The notes below the pieces were generated by a model that had not been told where the DNA came from, did not search any database, and saw nothing but the letters and a program-made list of their open reading frames with translations. A stretch of 64,000 nt of DNA from Anaerolineales bacterium (GTDB lineage: Bacteria > Chloroflexota > Anaerolineae > Anaerolineales > Villigracilaceae), in contig JAGNWT010000007.1 of assembly GCA_017985935.1 (NCBI GenBank), forward strand, positions 1-64,000, read 5' to 3'. Of the stretch, positions 1 to 9,082 are shown piece by piece (the first letter of the stretch is position 1; every line of letters begins with the position of its first letter). A program made the translations under genes and the position numbers.

Positions 1-128
1 CCGGAGACAATGTGAACTTGACGGTGCAGTTGATCGTGCCTGTGGCTCTTGAGCAGGGTTCCAAGTTCGCCATTCGCGAAGGCGGTCTGACCGTCGGTGC
101 GGGTGTCGTTACCAAGATCATTGAGTAA
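1..128 (+). CDS. tuf: Elongation factor Tu, C-terminal fragment (cut by window edge)
   Basis: Reading in frame 3 from base 3 gives the last 41 residues of EF-Tu, ending in [12 protein letters not shown] before a TAA at 126-128. This is the C-terminal beta-barrel (domain 3) that contacts aminoacyl-tRNA. EF-Tu delivers aminoacyl-tRNA to the ribosome as a GTP complex. The 5' part lies outside the window. rpsJ follows 11 bases later, so tuf and the S10 cluster are probably co-transcribed, as in many bacteria. Confidence 0.95.
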   Translation, partial: GDNVNLTVQLIVPVALEQGSKFAIREGGLTVGAGVVTKIIE

Positions 129-139
129 GGTGAGAGATA

Positions 140-448
140 ATGGCTAAGCAGAAAATACGTATCCGCCTTAAGGCATATGATCACCGCGTTTTGGATCAGT
201 CCGCGAAGCGCATTGTTGAAACCGCAGAACGAACCGGTGCTCAAGTTGTTGGTCCCGTACCCTTGCCAAGCAAGATAGAACGCTTTACAATACGGCGCTC
301 TGCATTCATTGACAAGGATTCGCATGAGCACTTTGAGATCCGCACGCACAATCGATTGATCGACGTCCTCGATCCTGATTCAAAGACGATTGACATGTTG
401 ATGCGTTTGAACCTGCCTGCAGGTGTGGATATCGAGATCAAGATTTAG
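140..448 (+). CDS. rpsJ: 30S ribosomal protein S10
   Basis: A 102-residue protein of standard S10 length, with the family N-terminus ([13 protein letters not shown]) and the conserved RTHNR loop. S10 binds the 3' domain of 16S rRNA in the small-subunit head and, as NusE, takes part in antitermination. The start ATG follows a GGTGAGAG Shine-Dalgarno-like stretch. It is the first gene of the S10 cluster, separated from rplC by an unusually long structured gap. Confidence 0.97.
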   Translation: MAKQKIRIRLKAYDHRVLDQSAKRIVETAERTGAQVVGPVPLPSKIERFTIRRSAFIDKDSHEHFEIRTHNRLIDVLDPDSKTIDMLMRLNLPAGVDIEIKI

Positions 449-458
449 TTAGTCAATT

Positions 459-485
459 AACCGCAATTGAATTTGCGGTTCTTTT
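459..485 (+). terminator. Weak intrinsic terminator or attenuator after rpsJ
   Basis: Perfect 8-bp stem AACCGCAA (459-466) with TTGCGGTT (473-480), a 6-base loop and then CTTTT. The U-run is short, so read-through into rplC is likely. Its place between rpsJ and rplC suggests partial attenuation inside the operon. Confidence 0.55.
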
Positions 486-489
486 GAGA

Positions 490-556
490 CAGCGCAAGAG
501 CAGGTCTGGTTGTGAACCGACATAACCGCTTCACACCAGACCGTCTGACTGCGCTG
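490..556 (+). promoter_or_regulatory. Long structured RNA element in the rpsJ-rplC gap
   Basis: Nested inverted repeats: outer stem CAGCGCA (490-496) with TGCGCTG (550-556); inner stem 503-509 with 536-542, continued after one bulged U by 511-516 with 530-535; 13-base loop at 517-529. The inner helix is 13 bp with a single bulge. Such a fold between ribosomal protein genes fits a translational autoregulatory site (for example for L3 or L4) or an RNase processing site. The assignment is inferred from position only. Confidence 0.5.
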
Positions 557-624
557 CACGGAGATGATGCGGCCGTTGCCCCGGCTGGCAGTCTCGTCAA
601 TACTTCTAAAGGAGAAAATTGAGT

Positions 625-1257
625 ATGTTGAAAGGGCTAATTGGTAAGAAGATCGGCATGACCCAGATCTTCGATGAGAAAGGTGTTGCCTTTACGGTAA
701 CCCTCATCGAAGCTGGGCCATGTTACGTTACCCAGGTACGTATGCCGGAGAAAGAAGGATATTCTGCGGTTCAACTGGGCTTTGGCGAAGCAAACCCCAA
801 GCGCCTTACGGGCGGTCAATTGGGACATTTGAAAGCCAATGAGATTCCCCCCATGCGCTTCCTGCGCGAATTTCGTTCAAAAGACCATGGACTGAAGGTC
901 GGTGACAAAGTTACTGTCGTCGACGCTTTTTCCGTTGGTGAACGTGTGGATGTGATTGGCGTCAGCAAAGGCAAGGGCTTTGCCGGTGCTGTAAAACGCT
1001 ATCACTTCCATGGTATGAACGCCACACACGGTACATCAGACCGCAACCGCGCGCCTGGTTCCCGTGGTTCAGGTACCACACCAGGTCGTGTCTATAAAGG
1101 CTCGCGCGGTGCTGGGCACATGGGCGTTGACCGTGTGACCGCACAGAATATCAAAGTCGTTATGGTCGATGCAGAACGCAATTTGATTGCCATTAATGGC
1201 GCGGTACCAGGTGGTAAGGGCAGTCTCGTCATGATCAAGGAGTCGCGCAAGCAGTAG
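625..1257 (+). CDS. rplC: 50S ribosomal protein L3
   Basis: L3 of 210 residues beginning MLKGLIGKKIGMTQ, with the conserved KGKGFAGAVKR segment and the central basic extension that reaches toward the peptidyl transferase centre. An in-frame TTG six bases upstream (619) is also possible; it lies only 4 bases from the AGGAG at 610-614. I prefer ATG 625 because it matches the family N-terminus and has 10-base spacing. L3 binds 23S rRNA early in large-subunit assembly. The gene follows the structured gap at 459-556. Confidence 0.96.
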   Translation: MLKGLIGKKIGMTQIFDEKGVAFTVTLIEAGPCYVTQVRMPEKEGYSAVQLGFGEANPKRLTGGQLGHLKANEIPPMRFLREFRSKDHGLKVGDKVTVVDAFSVGERVDVIGVSKGKGFAGAVKRYHFHGMNATHGTSDRNRAPGSRGSGTTPGRVYKGSRGAGHMGVDRVTAQNIKVVMVDAERNLIAINGAVPGGKGSLVMIKESRKQ

Positions 1258-1286
1258 GCGCGCAGGAAACGGGAGCCAGAATAACC

Positions 1287-1916
1287 ATGAAAGTAGATGT
1301 TCTTGATTTGAAGGGTCAGAAAGTCCGTGAGGTTGAATTACCCGCGGGTGTTTTCGAAGCCAAAGTTAATGTTGATCTGATGCATCAGGCGTACAACCGC
1401 CAGATGGCCAATGCGCGCCTCGGCACCCACGAGACAAAAGTCCGTGGAGAAGTCAGAGGCGGCGGTCGCAAGCCGTTCAAGCAGAAGGGAACCGGTCGTG
1501 CTCGTCAGGGTTCCACGAATGCTGCGCAGTGGGTGGGCGGCGGTCGTATTCACACCCCGCATCCCCGCAGCTACGAACAACGCATGCCCAAGAAGATGCG
1601 CCAGGCTGCACTTCGCTCTGCATTAACTGTCAAGGCTGCTGAAGCCGGAATCGTGGTCGTTGACGCTTTTGATATTACAGAGCCCAAGACCCGTGTGATG
1701 GCTGAAATGTTGAAGAATTTGGTCGGTACCTCCACCGCTTTGGTGTTGATGCCCGCCAATGACCAGAATTACGATCTTGTGATGCGCTCTACCGATAATA
1801 TCGACAGCGCCAAAGTTTTGCTCGCCAGCTACCTGAACATTCGCGACGTGCTTAACTTCGAAAAGGTCGTCATTCCTGTGAAGACCATTGACGCGCTTGT
1901 AGCGCACCTCGGATAA
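1287..1916 (+). CDS. rplD: 50S ribosomal protein L4
   Basis: L4/L1e family protein of 209 residues. The extended loop that lines the exit tunnel is present (KPFKQKGTGRARQGS), followed by the globular Rossmann-like domain. In other bacteria L4 also represses the S10 operon by binding its leader, which makes the structured element upstream of rplC a possible target. rplW begins 10 bases after the stop, with a GGAG in the gap. Confidence 0.97.
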   Translation: MKVDVLDLKGQKVREVELPAGVFEAKVNVDLMHQAYNRQMANARLGTHETKVRGEVRGGGRKPFKQKGTGRARQGSTNAAQWVGGGRIHTPHPRSYEQRMPKKMRQAALRSALTVKAAEAGIVVVDAFDITEPKTRVMAEMLKNLVGTSTALVLMPANDQNYDLVMRSTDNIDSAKVLLASYLNIRDVLNFEKVVIPVKTIDALVAHLG

Positions 1917-1926
1917 GGAGAGAGAC

Positions 1927-2232
1927 ATGACCAATCTATATAATGTCCTCGTCCGCCCCCTGGTCACTGAGAAGACCAGCTACCAGTCGGGCAAATTAAG
2001 CCAGTACGCTTTTGTTGTCGCTGATGAAGCGACCCGCACTTCGGTGAAAGACGCTGTGGAAACACTTTTTGACGTCACCGTCGCGCGTGTGAATATCCTC
2101 AATGCGCCCGCCAAACGCGGTCGCCGCGCTCGCTCACGCCGTTTATTGGTTCGCCGCCCGGCATTCAAGAAAGCGATCGTGACCCTTGCCGAGGGCAGCA
2201 AACCCCTCGAGATCTTTGAAGGGGTGCAGTAA
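1927..2232 (+). CDS. rplW: 50S ribosomal protein L23
   Basis: L23 of 101 residues with the N-terminal RPLVTEKT motif and the basic internal loop ([10 protein letters not shown]). L23 sits at the tunnel exit and docks signal recognition particle and trigger factor. The last base of its stop codon is the first base of rplB's ATG, so the two are translationally coupled. Confidence 0.97.
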   Translation: MTNLYNVLVRPLVTEKTSYQSGKLSQYAFVVADEATRTSVKDAVETLFDVTVARVNILNAPAKRGRRARSRRLLVRRPAFKKAIVTLAEGSKPLEIFEGVQ

Positions 2233-3068
2233 TGGCAGTAAAAAAGTATAAACCCGTAACTCCCGGTACACGCGATATGACCGGGTATACGTTCGAAGAG
2301 ATCACAAAGAGCACTCCCGAGCGCTCACTGCTTGTCAGCCGTCAGGCTCGCGGCGGTCGTAACGCTCAGGGGCGTGTCACCGTCCGTCATCGTGGTGGTG
2401 GCGCTCGCCGCTTCATTCGTATAGTCGATTTCAAACGCGAGAAGCATGGCATTCCCGCCAAGGTGGCCGCGGTTGAGTACGATCCCAATCGCACAGCCCG
2501 CCTCGCCCTCCTTTTCTACGTTGACGGCGAGAAGCGCTACATCATTTCTCCGTTGGACCTGAAAGTGGGCGATACCGTCATGTCTGGTCCGAACGCTGAA
2601 ATCCGCCCTGGGAATGCGCTCCCCATCAGCAACATTCCGATCGGTACCTTGATCCATAACATTGAGATGAAGGCAGGCAAAGGCGCCCAGCTCGTTCGCA
2701 CCGCAGGCGGCGCCGCCCAGTTGCTCGCCAAGGAAGGCGATTTTGCCCAGATCCGCATGCCCTCCGGTGAAGTGCGCTTGATCCATCAAGTTTGCTACGC
2801 CACCATTGGACAGGTCGGAAACCTTGACCATAGCAATGTCAAACTCGGCAAGGCAGGACGCAAGCGTCACATGGGCATCCGCCCGACCGTTCGCGGTACT
2901 GCGATGAGCCCACGCGACCATCCTCACGGTGGTGGTGAAGGACGCCAGCCAGTTGGTCTTTCCGGTCCCAAGAGCCCGTGGGGTAAACCCACTCTCGGCA
3001 AGAAGACCCGCCATAACAAGAAGACCGACCAGTACATTGTGCGCCGTCGTAGTAAGACGAGCCGCTAA
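2232..3068 (+). CDS. rplB: 50S ribosomal protein L2
   Basis: L2 of 278 residues, full length. It shows the N-terminal KPVTPGTR segment, the RHRGGG motif, and the C-terminal signature [10 protein letters not shown], whose His is near the peptidyl transferase centre. L2 is required for subunit association and peptidyl transfer. It overlaps the rplW stop by one base. Confidence 0.98.
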   Translation: MAVKKYKPVTPGTRDMTGYTFEEITKSTPERSLLVSRQARGGRNAQGRVTVRHRGGGARRFIRIVDFKREKHGIPAKVAAVEYDPNRTARLALLFYVDGEKRYIISPLDLKVGDTVMSGPNAEIRPGNALPISNIPIGTLIHNIEMKAGKGAQLVRTAGGAAQLLAKEGDFAQIRMPSGEVRLIHQVCYATIGQVGNLDHSNVKLGKAGRKRHMGIRPTVRGTAMSPRDHPHGGGEGRQPVGLSGPKSPWGKPTLGKKTRHNKKTDQYIVRRRSKTSR

Positions 3069-3090
3069 GAATTAGACGAGGTACGCATAT

Positions 3091-3369
3091 ATGTCACGAT
3101 CATTGAAAAAAGGCCCTTTCATTGAGACCAAACTTCTCAAGCGCATTGAGGCCATGAACCAGAAAAACGAAAAGAAAGTCGTCCGCACATGGAGTCGCGC
3201 CTCTGTGATCTTCCCGCAGATGGTAGGACACACGATCGCAGTGCATGACGGACGCCGTCACGTACCGATCTACATTACCGAAAACATGGTCGGTCACCGT
3301 TTGGGCGAATTCGCCCCGACACGCACCTTCCGTGGTCACCAGACCAGCGAGAAAGCCGCTGCGGCGTAA
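3091..3369 (+). CDS. rpsS: 30S ribosomal protein S19
   Basis: S19 of 92 residues starting [10 protein letters not shown], with the signature [13 protein letters not shown]. It binds 16S rRNA in the head together with S13. It lies 22 bases after rplB, with an ACGAGG Shine-Dalgarno, and 11 bases before rplV. Confidence 0.97.
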   Translation: MSRSLKKGPFIETKLLKRIEAMNQKNEKKVVRTWSRASVIFPQMVGHTIAVHDGRRHVPIYITENMVGHRLGEFAPTRTFRGHQTSEKAAAA

Positions 3370-3380
3370 GGAGAGTTGAG

Positions 3381-3722
3381 ATGAGCGATATTCATGCAAA
3401 AATTAACAACCTCTCCCTGTCTGCCCAGAAGGTCCGTATCGTTATCGATATGGTACGCGGAAAGAGCGCGACTGAGGCATTGGAGATCCTGCGCTTTGTC
3501 AACAAGCGCGCCGCACTTCCTGTGAGCAAATTGGTAGCTTCAGCAGTTGCGAACGCCGAAGAAAACTTTGGTGTCAGCCGCGAAGACCTGTATATTGCCA
3601 AGATCACAGCCGATGAAGCCCCCACACGCAAGTGGAGACGATTTGGGGCTCGCGGCCGTTTCAAGCCGATATTGCGCCGCAGTTCTCATGTGGCTGTCAT
3701 CTTACGTGAACGCGGAGCATAA
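3381..3722 (+). CDS. rplV: 50S ribosomal protein L22
   Basis: L22 of 113 residues. The N-terminal NLSLSAQKVRIVIDMVRGK matches the family and the C-terminal beta-hairpin (RGRFKPILRRSSHVAVIL) reaches into the exit tunnel, where macrolide resistance changes occur in other species. GGAG lies 8 bases before the ATG. Confidence 0.97.
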   Translation: MSDIHAKINNLSLSAQKVRIVIDMVRGKSATEALEILRFVNKRAALPVSKLVASAVANAEENFGVSREDLYIAKITADEAPTRKWRRFGARGRFKPILRRSSHVAVILRERGA

Positions 3723-3733
3723 AGGAGAATTAT

Positions 3734-4513
3734 ATGGGTCGTAAAGTACATCCTATAGGATTTCGTCTTGGGATCAATCAACCTTGGGGAGGACGTTGGT
3801 TCGCAGAAGGAACCATCTACCGCCAACAGCTGCACCAGGATTTCGCAATCCGCTCTCTGTTGTTGGGTGATTTCCCGAAGGGCGGCTGGGCTTCCACTGA
3901 AAAGGTTCGTGAATTCCGCAAGCAAATGCCCGATCCCGTAAAAGACGGCAAAGCTGGAATCTCCCGCATTGATGTGGAGCGCACCCCCGGCAAGGTTCGC
4001 ATCGTTATTCATACCGCCAAGCCTGGTATTTTGATCGGACGCAAGGGCGAAGGCGTGAAAAAGATCCGCCAGGCGCTTGAGGCTTTGGTTGGCAAGAAGG
4101 CTGATTTCGACTCTCTCGGCGGCAAGAAGATCGAGCTTGATATCAAAGAGATTTCCTCTCCCGATACCGATGCCATGCTCGTCGCCAAGAACATTGCCGA
4201 TCAGCTCGAACGCCGCATCGCCTACCGTCGCGCAATGAAGCGCGCCATTCAGCAGGCGATCAAGCAGGGCGCCGAAGGGATCAAGATCCTGGTGGGCGGC
4301 CGCTTGGGCGGCGCTGAAATGTCCCGCGATGTCTGGCTGCGTGAAGGACGCGTTCCTCTGCAGACCTTGCGCGCTAACCTTGATTTCGCCACCACGGAAG
4401 CATCCACCACATATGGACAGATCGGTATCAAGGTCTGGATCTATAAGGGTGAGGTCGTGCCCGATGTGGAAGATAAAGTTGAAGCTACAGAAGGCGTGTA
4501 CGTCAGCGAGTAA
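3734..4513 (+). CDS. rpsC: 30S ribosomal protein S3
   Basis: S3 of 259 residues: N-terminal GRKVHPIGFRLGI, a KH domain with IGRKGEGVKKI, and the C-terminal GGRLGGAEMSR domain that forms the mRNA entry site. It is slightly longer than the E. coli protein because of an acidic tail. The ATG follows AAAGGAGA. Confidence 0.97.
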   Translation: MGRKVHPIGFRLGINQPWGGRWFAEGTIYRQQLHQDFAIRSLLLGDFPKGGWASTEKVREFRKQMPDPVKDGKAGISRIDVERTPGKVRIVIHTAKPGILIGRKGEGVKKIRQALEALVGKKADFDSLGGKKIELDIKEISSPDTDAMLVAKNIADQLERRIAYRRAMKRAIQQAIKQGAEGIKILVGGRLGGAEMSRDVWLREGRVPLQTLRANLDFATTEASTTYGQIGIKVWIYKGEVVPDVEDKVEATEGVYVSE

Positions 4514-4545
4514 TCGCGACGTAGCCTGAGAAGAGGTTTTTAGAT

Positions 4546-4965
4546 ATGTTGATGCCTAAACGTGTAAAGTGGCGCAAGCAGATGCGCGGCCGCATGACAG
4601 GAAAGGCTCTCCGCGGTGCGGAGATTTCCTTCGGCGAATTCGGCCTGCAGGCGTTGGAACCGGGTTGGATCACAGCCCGTCAAATTGAGGCGGCCCGCCG
4701 TACGATCGTGCGTGGGATGAAGCGCCGCGGTAAGATCTGGATTCGTATCTTCCCGTCCAAACCGTATACCCACAAGCCGCCTGAGACCCGCATGGGTTCC
4801 GGTAAAGGTAATGTGGAATACTATGTCGCTCCGGTCAAACCGGGCCGCATTATGTTCGAAGTCAGCGGCTTGCCTTCAGAAATTGCGATCGCGGCTTTGA
4901 AGAGCGCCATGTACAAGTTCTCCATCAAGACCAAAGTTGTTGGCCGTTTTGCGGGAGGAGAATAA
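4546..4965 (+). CDS. rplP: 50S ribosomal protein L16
   Basis: L16 of 139 residues starting [17 protein letters not shown]. It has the conserved [12 protein letters not shown] stretch and the [16 protein letters not shown] segment near the A-site tRNA elbow. The gene ends 3 bases before rpmC. L16 is a late assembly protein contacting both 5S and 23S rRNA. Confidence 0.97.
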   Translation: MLMPKRVKWRKQMRGRMTGKALRGAEISFGEFGLQALEPGWITARQIEAARRTIVRGMKRRGKIWIRIFPSKPYTHKPPETRMGSGKGNVEYYVAPVKPGRIMFEVSGLPSEIAIAALKSAMYKFSIKTKVVGRFAGGE

Positions 4966-4968
4966 CCA

Positions 4969-5184
4969 ATGAAGCATATGAAAGTGGAAGACATCCGCAA
5001 ATTGGCGGTGGAAGAGATTCGCACAAAGATCTCGGATTCGCAAGAAGAGGTAATGAAACTGCGCTTCCAGCAGGTGACCGGTCAGCTAACTGACTCCAGC
5101 CGCCTGCGAACCCTGCGCCGCGACATCGCCCGCATGCAGACTGTCCTGCGCGAGACCGAGCGTGCCGCTGTGGAAGGTGCATAA
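4969..5184 (+). CDS. rpmC: 50S ribosomal protein L29
   Basis: Small two-helix L29 of 71 residues containing [10 protein letters not shown] and the [13 protein letters not shown] signature. ATG 4969 has the GGAGGAG at the end of rplP at 8-base spacing, which supports it over the in-frame ATG at 4978. The stop overlaps the rpsQ start by one base. Confidence 0.94.
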   Translation: MKHMKVEDIRKLAVEEIRTKISDSQEEVMKLRFQQVTGQLTDSSRLRTLRRDIARMQTVLRETERAAVEGA

Positions 5185-5456
5185 TGAATAATCGTCGTCG
5201 TATGACTGGTGTGGTCACCAGTAACAAAATGACCAAGACCGTTGTGGTGGAGATCACCCGCAAGTTTCGTCACCCGCTTTACAAAAAAGTGGTGTACTCT
5301 AGCTCGCGCGTGAAAGCCCATGATGAGATCGGCTGCCAGATCGGTGATGAGGTCCAGATCGTTGAGACCCGTCCGTTGTCTCGAGATAAGCGCTGGGCTG
5401 TTGAATCAGTCGTCAAGCGTGAGACACGAACCGCTGATCAGGGCGTAGGAGAATAA
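5184..5456 (+). CDS. rpsQ: 30S ribosomal protein S17
   Basis: S17 of 90 residues with the OB-fold signatures [15 protein letters not shown] and [19 protein letters not shown]17 is a primary 16S rRNA binder at the body. It starts inside the rpmC stop, indicating translational coupling. Confidence 0.97.
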   Translation: MNNRRRMTGVVTSNKMTKTVVVEITRKFRHPLYKKVVYSSSRVKAHDEIGCQIGDEVQIVETRPLSRDKRWAVESVVKRETRTADQGVGE

Positions 5457-5460
5457 AGCC

Positions 5461-5832
5461 ATGCTTCAGCAAGAGTCTCGAATTAAGGTGGCAGATAACA
5501 CCGGCGCCCGCGAATTGCTTGTCATTCATGTGATGGGTGGTTCCAAGCGCAAGTACGGCGGGATCGGCGATGTCGTCGTTGCCACCGTGAAATCCGCTGC
5601 GCCGCAAGGTTCAGTGAAGAAAAGCGAAGTTGTAAAGGCCGTCATCGTGCGCTGCACAAAAGAATGGCGCCGTGAAGATGGTTCTTACATTCGTTTCGAT
5701 GATAACGCCGCCGTCATCCTGGATGCCGATGGTGAAAACCCGAGGGGCACTCGTATCTTTGGACCTGTTGCGCGCGAACTGCGTGATATGGGTTACATGA
5801 AGATCGTGTCGCTGGCCCCGGAAGTACTGTAG
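5461..5832 (+). CDS. rplN: 50S ribosomal protein L14
   Basis: L14 of 123 residues, starting [16 protein letters not shown] and containing the FDDNAAVIL motif. It contacts L19 and 16S rRNA at the subunit interface. It begins 4 bases after rpsQ, with GGAGAATAA overlapping the upstream stop. Confidence 0.98.
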   Translation: MLQQESRIKVADNTGARELLVIHVMGGSKRKYGGIGDVVVATVKSAAPQGSVKKSEVVKAVIVRCTKEWRREDGSYIRFDDNAAVILDADGENPRGTRIFGPVARELRDMGYMKIVSLAPEVL

Positions 5833-5842
5833 GAGCGAAGCA

Positions 5843-6172
5843 ATGAAGGTAAAGATTCGTAAAGGCGATACAGTAGAAGTGATCAGTGGCCGCCTCGAGG
5901 ATAAAGGCAAACGTGGCGAGGTTATCAATGTGTTTCTAGATGACCGCCGCATCGTGGTGCAGGGTGTGAATATCCGTACCAAGCACCAGAAGCAGGTGCA
6001 GACCCAGGCTGGACGTAACATGAAGCCGGGCCGCATCCAGTTCGAGGGTCCCATTGACATTTCAAATGTGATGCTTGTATGCCCCAAATGTGGTGAACCG
6101 ACCCGAGTTGGCGTTTTGCGCGACGACGAAGGCGCCCATCGCGTTTGCAAGAACTGTGAGGCCACGATTTAG
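5843..6172 (+). CDS. rplX: 50S ribosomal protein L24
   Basis: L24 of 109 residues with an N-terminal KOW motif ([13 protein letters not shown]...KGKRGEV). The C-terminal part carries two cysteine pairs, CPKC and CKNC, which form a zinc-ribbon-like knuckle typical of zinc-containing L24 variants. L24 initiates large-subunit assembly. Confidence 0.96.
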   Translation: MKVKIRKGDTVEVISGRLEDKGKRGEVINVFLDDRRIVVQGVNIRTKHQKQVQTQAGRNMKPGRIQFEGPIDISNVMLVCPKCGEPTRVGVLRDDEGAHRVCKNCEATI

Positions 6173-6195
6173 CGGGCCGTGGAGCGGATGATAAG

Positions 6196-6747
6196 ATGAA
6201 TAGAATGCAAGAACGCTATAACACAGAAGTAGCACCGGCCCTTTTCAAGTCGTTCAGTTTGAAGAACGTCATGCAGGTGCCGCGTATTGAAAAGATCGTT
6301 GTCAACATCGGTCTCGGCGAAGCCATGGATAACCCCAAGGCTCTTGAAGCCGCCACCGCTGACCTGGCGACCATTACCACCCAGAAGCCCGTCCAGACCA
6401 AGGCGCGCAAGAGCATCGCGAACTTCAAACTTCGTGAAGGCCGCTTGATCGGCGCCAAGGTGACCCTGCGCGGCGACCGCATGTGGGCTTTCCTGGATCG
6501 CTTGGTAAACATTGCCCTGCCCCGCGTACGTGACTTCCGCGGTATTTCGGCAAACGCCTTCGATGGTCGCGGAAATTACACGCTGGGTCTCAAGGACCAG
6601 CTGGTATTCCCCGAGATCGAATATGACAAGATCGACAAATTGCGCGGCATGGAGATCACCATTGTGACCACTGCCCAGAGTGACGACCAGGCTCGCGCAT
6701 TATTGAAGTTGCTCGGTATGCCGTTCAGTAGCAAGAAGGATGCTTAA
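6196..6747 (+). CDS. rplE: 50S ribosomal protein L5
   Basis: L5 of 183 residues: [27 protein letters not shown] and the [22 protein letters not shown] signature. L5 binds 5S rRNA and contacts P-site tRNA. The ATG at 6196 follows GGAG with 11-base spacing; a second in-frame ATG lies three codons on. Confidence 0.97.
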   Translation: MNRMQERYNTEVAPALFKSFSLKNVMQVPRIEKIVVNIGLGEAMDNPKALEAATADLATITTQKPVQTKARKSIANFKLREGRLIGAKVTLRGDRMWAFLDRLVNIALPRVRDFRGISANAFDGRGNYTLGLKDQLVFPEIEYDKIDKLRGMEITIVTTAQSDDQARALLKLLGMPFSSKKDA

Positions 6748-6750
6748 CCT

Positions 6751-6933
6751 ATGGCAAAGAAATGTATGCAATATCGTGAACTGCGCCGCAAACATGGCGT
6801 GCAGGTGCGGAATCGCTGTCAGCGTTGCGGCCGCCCGCGTGGTTTTATTCGCCGCTTCGGTTTGTGCCGTATTTGCTTCCGCGAGCTGGCTTTGACGGGC
6901 AAAATCCCCGGCGTCGTCAAGGCGTCCTGGTAA
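6751..6933 (+). CDS. rpsZ: 30S ribosomal protein S14, zinc-binding (type Z)
   Basis: Short S14 of 60 residues with CQRCGRPRG and CRIC pairs, the zinc knuckle of the short type Z form. It begins 3 bases after rplE and binds the head of the 30S subunit. A longer zinc-free copy, if one exists, lies outside the window. Confidence 0.96.
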   Translation: MAKKCMQYRELRRKHGVQVRNRCQRCGRPRGFIRRFGLCRICFRELALTGKIPGVVKASW

Positions 6934-6947
6934 GGTGGAGGTAAATC

Positions 6948-7361
6948 ATGTCATTTACTGATCCGATCGCTGATATGTTGACTCGCATTCGCAATGCTGT
7001 GCTTGCAGGCCATGCCCAGGTTGCCATGCCCAACTCGAAGATTAAAGTAGAGATCGCCAAGATCCTCAAGGATGAAGGCTTCCTCGAAAGTTATGAAGTG
7101 GTGGAAGGTGAGAACGAATCACAGAAGGTTCTGCGTGTTAAGATCAAGTATGTTGGCGAACGCCGCCAGCGCCGCGCAGTGCTTTCCGGTCTGGAGCGCG
7201 TAAGCAAACCTGGCCGCCGCATCTACACCAAGAAGACGGACATTCCGTGGGTTCTGGCTGGAATTGGCGTTGCCATTCTGTCCACTCCCAAGGGTGTCAT
7301 GACCGGCGTCCGTGCCCGACAGTTGGGTGTGGGCGGCGAGATCATCTGCAAGGTGTGGTAG
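6948..7361 (+). CDS. rpsH: 30S ribosomal protein S8
   Basis: S8 of 137 residues with the N-terminal DPIADMLTRIRNA and the C-terminal signature STPKGVMTGVRARQLGVGGEIICKVW. S8 is a primary 16S rRNA binder, and in E. coli it represses the spc operon. The ATG follows GGTGGAGG. Confidence 0.97.
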   Translation: MSFTDPIADMLTRIRNAVLAGHAQVAMPNSKIKVEIAKILKDEGFLESYEVVEGENESQKVLRVKIKYVGERRQRRAVLSGLERVSKPGRRIYTKKTDIPWVLAGIGVAILSTPKGVMTGVRARQLGVGGEIICKVW

Positions 7362-7371
7362 GAGGTTTACT

Positions 7372-7920
7372 GTGTCTAGAATTGGTCGTTTGCCAGTAGA
7401 TATTCCCAACGGCGTGCAGGTGGATGTCAATGGTGTTGACGTTCGCGTGAAGGGCCCGAAGGGTGAAATGAAGCGCATTTTCTCTTCCTTGATTGGTATC
7501 AAGATGGAGAACAACCAGCTTCATATTTCCCGCAACTCGGATAACCCCTCCGAACGCGCCCTCCACGGAGCCACCCGCGCCGTTCTCGCGAATATGATCC
7601 ATGGTGTAAGCAAGGGATTTGAAGTGATCCTTCAGGTTGAAGGCGTGGGTTACCGCGCTGAAATGGAAGGAAAGAACCTCTCCCTGTTCGTTGGTTATTC
7701 ACACCCGGTCAAGATGGAACCCCCGGCCGGTGTGTCATTTGAAACAGATGCGAAGACCCGCCAGATCAAAGTGTTGGGCTTCGACAAAGAATTGGTTGGA
7801 CAGGTTGCTGCCAACATTCGCAAAGTTCGCCCGCCGGAGCCGTATCATGGCAAGGGCCTGCGTTACTTGGGCGAGCGTGTTCGCCGCAAGGCTGGTAAAG
7901 CCGGAAAAGGAGCCAAGTAA
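7372..7920 (+). CDS. rplF: 50S ribosomal protein L6
   Basis: L6 of 182 residues. I choose GTG 7372 because it gives the family start VSRIGRLPV and lies behind AGGAGG at 7360-7365; the frame is open further upstream but overlaps rpsH. Two tandem L6 folds are present, with the C-terminal signature PPEPYHGKGLRYLGE. L6 binds near the sarcin-ricin loop. Confidence 0.96.
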   Translation: MSRIGRLPVDIPNGVQVDVNGVDVRVKGPKGEMKRIFSSLIGIKMENNQLHISRNSDNPSERALHGATRAVLANMIHGVSKGFEVILQVEGVGYRAEMEGKNLSLFVGYSHPVKMEPPAGVSFETDAKTRQIKVLGFDKELVGQVAANIRKVRPPEPYHGKGLRYLGERVRRKAGKAGKGAK

Positions 7921-7923
7921 GCC

Positions 7924-8289
7924 ATGGCTAAGAAGAGTCGTTCCATTGCTCGTGAGCGCCGTCATTCGCGTGTGCGCAAGACCGTGTACGGTACTGAAAG
8001 CCGCCCACGTTTGAACGTGTTCAAGAGCCTTTCTGGGATCTATGCCCAGATCATTGATGATAATGAAGGCAACACCCTCGCTTCCGCGTCCACCGTGGAC
8101 AAGGATCTGCGCGAGCAGATGAAGGGTTTGAAGAAGACCGAACAAGCCAAGGCAATTGGCAAGGCTGTTGCCGAACGCGCAAAGTCCAAAGGGATCTCTG
8201 CCGTGGTGTTCGATCGTGGCGGCTTCCGTTATGTCGGGCGCATCAAGGCCTTGGCCGATGGCGCGCGCGAAGGCGGCTTGCAATTCTAA
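7924..8289 (+). CDS. rplR: 50S ribosomal protein L18
   Basis: L18 of 121 residues with the basic N-terminus ([17 protein letters not shown]), RPRLNVFKS and the [26 protein letters not shown] tail. It binds 5S rRNA with L5. It starts 3 bases after rplF; its Shine-Dalgarno lies inside the end of rplF. Confidence 0.97.
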   Translation: MAKKSRSIARERRHSRVRKTVYGTESRPRLNVFKSLSGIYAQIIDDNEGNTLASASTVDKDLREQMKGLKKTEQAKAIGKAVAERAKSKGISAVVFDRGGFRYVGRIKALADGAREGGLQF

Positions 8290-8333
8290 AGTGTTCCGCG
8301 GCGCTGTAAAGCGTCCGCTACATGGAGAAAGAT

Positions 8334-8885
8334 ATGGCAGAAAAGCAACAATTTACTGACAAACAGCAGTATGAAGTGCAGGACGCTTTTGAAGAACGCG
8401 TGATCGAAATTGCCCGCGTTGCAAAAGTTGTGAAAGGTGGTCGCCGCTTCCAGTTCCGCGTGACCGTAGTGGTCGGCGATAAGAAGGGCACCATTGGCAT
8501 GGGCGTCGGAAAGGCCAACGCCGTTCCCGATGCGATGCGCAAAGCTTCCGAGCGCGCCCGCAAGGACCTGCGTGAAGTCAACCTTTTTGGCACCACCATC
8601 CCGCATGAATCGCTGGGCAAAGTGGCTGGAGCCAAAGTGTTCCTCAAGCCCGCCTCCGCTGGTACCGGCGTAATCGCCGCAGGCGGCGTGCGCGCTGTGT
8701 TGGAAGTGGCCGGCGTGCGTGACATTCTCACCAAATCCATGGGCAGCGCCAACGTGCTGAACGTGGTGATGGCGACATTTGGCGCGCTCGATGGACTGCG
8801 TTCACCTGTGAACGAATCCGCCCGCCGCGGCAAGCGTCCCGATGAGCTGTTGCCCTTCTGGGAACGGAGAAAACAACATGCCTAA
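8334..8885 (+). CDS. rpsE: 30S ribosomal protein S5
   Basis: S5 of 183 residues. ATG 8334 is preferred over the in-frame ATG at 8322 because GGAGA at 8324-8328 is then correctly spaced. The double-stranded-RNA-binding fold ([21 protein letters not shown]) and the IPHE and AGTGVIAGG-like motifs are present. It acts in decoding accuracy. It overlaps rpmD by 8 bases. Confidence 0.96.
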   Translation: MAEKQQFTDKQQYEVQDAFEERVIEIARVAKVVKGGRRFQFRVTVVVGDKKGTIGMGVGKANAVPDAMRKASERARKDLREVNLFGTTIPHESLGKVAGAKVFLKPASAGTGVIAAGGVRAVLEVAGVRDILTKSMGSANVLNVVMATFGALDGLRSPVNESARRGKRPDELLPFWERRKQHA

Positions 8886-9075
8886 TAAAGAAACAACCGG
8901 CAAAACGCTGCGTGTGACCTGGGTCAAGAGTGACATTGGTTTTCCCAAAGATCAAAAGGCTACAGTGAAAGCGCTCGGATTGCGCCGATTACATCAAACC
9001 GTTGAGCATAAGGACAGCCCCGCACTGCGCGGAATGCTGAAGAAAGTCATCCATTTGCTCAAGATCGAAGAGTAG
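8878..9075 (+). CDS. rpmD: 50S ribosomal protein L30
   Basis: L30 of 65 residues with [31 protein letters not shown]. The ATG at 8878 lies inside the last codons of rpsE and behind GGAGAAAA, so the genes are coupled. Confidence 0.95.
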   Translation: MPNKETTGKTLRVTWVKSDIGFPKDQKATVKALGLRRLHQTVEHKDSPALRGMLKKVIHLLKIEE

Positions 9076-9082
9076 GTTGAAT

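Noticed and set aside
2325..3014. Long open frame antisense to rplB (229 codons)
   Set aside because: The plus strand encodes an unmistakable L2; the antisense frame has no family resemblance and is a by-product of codon bias.
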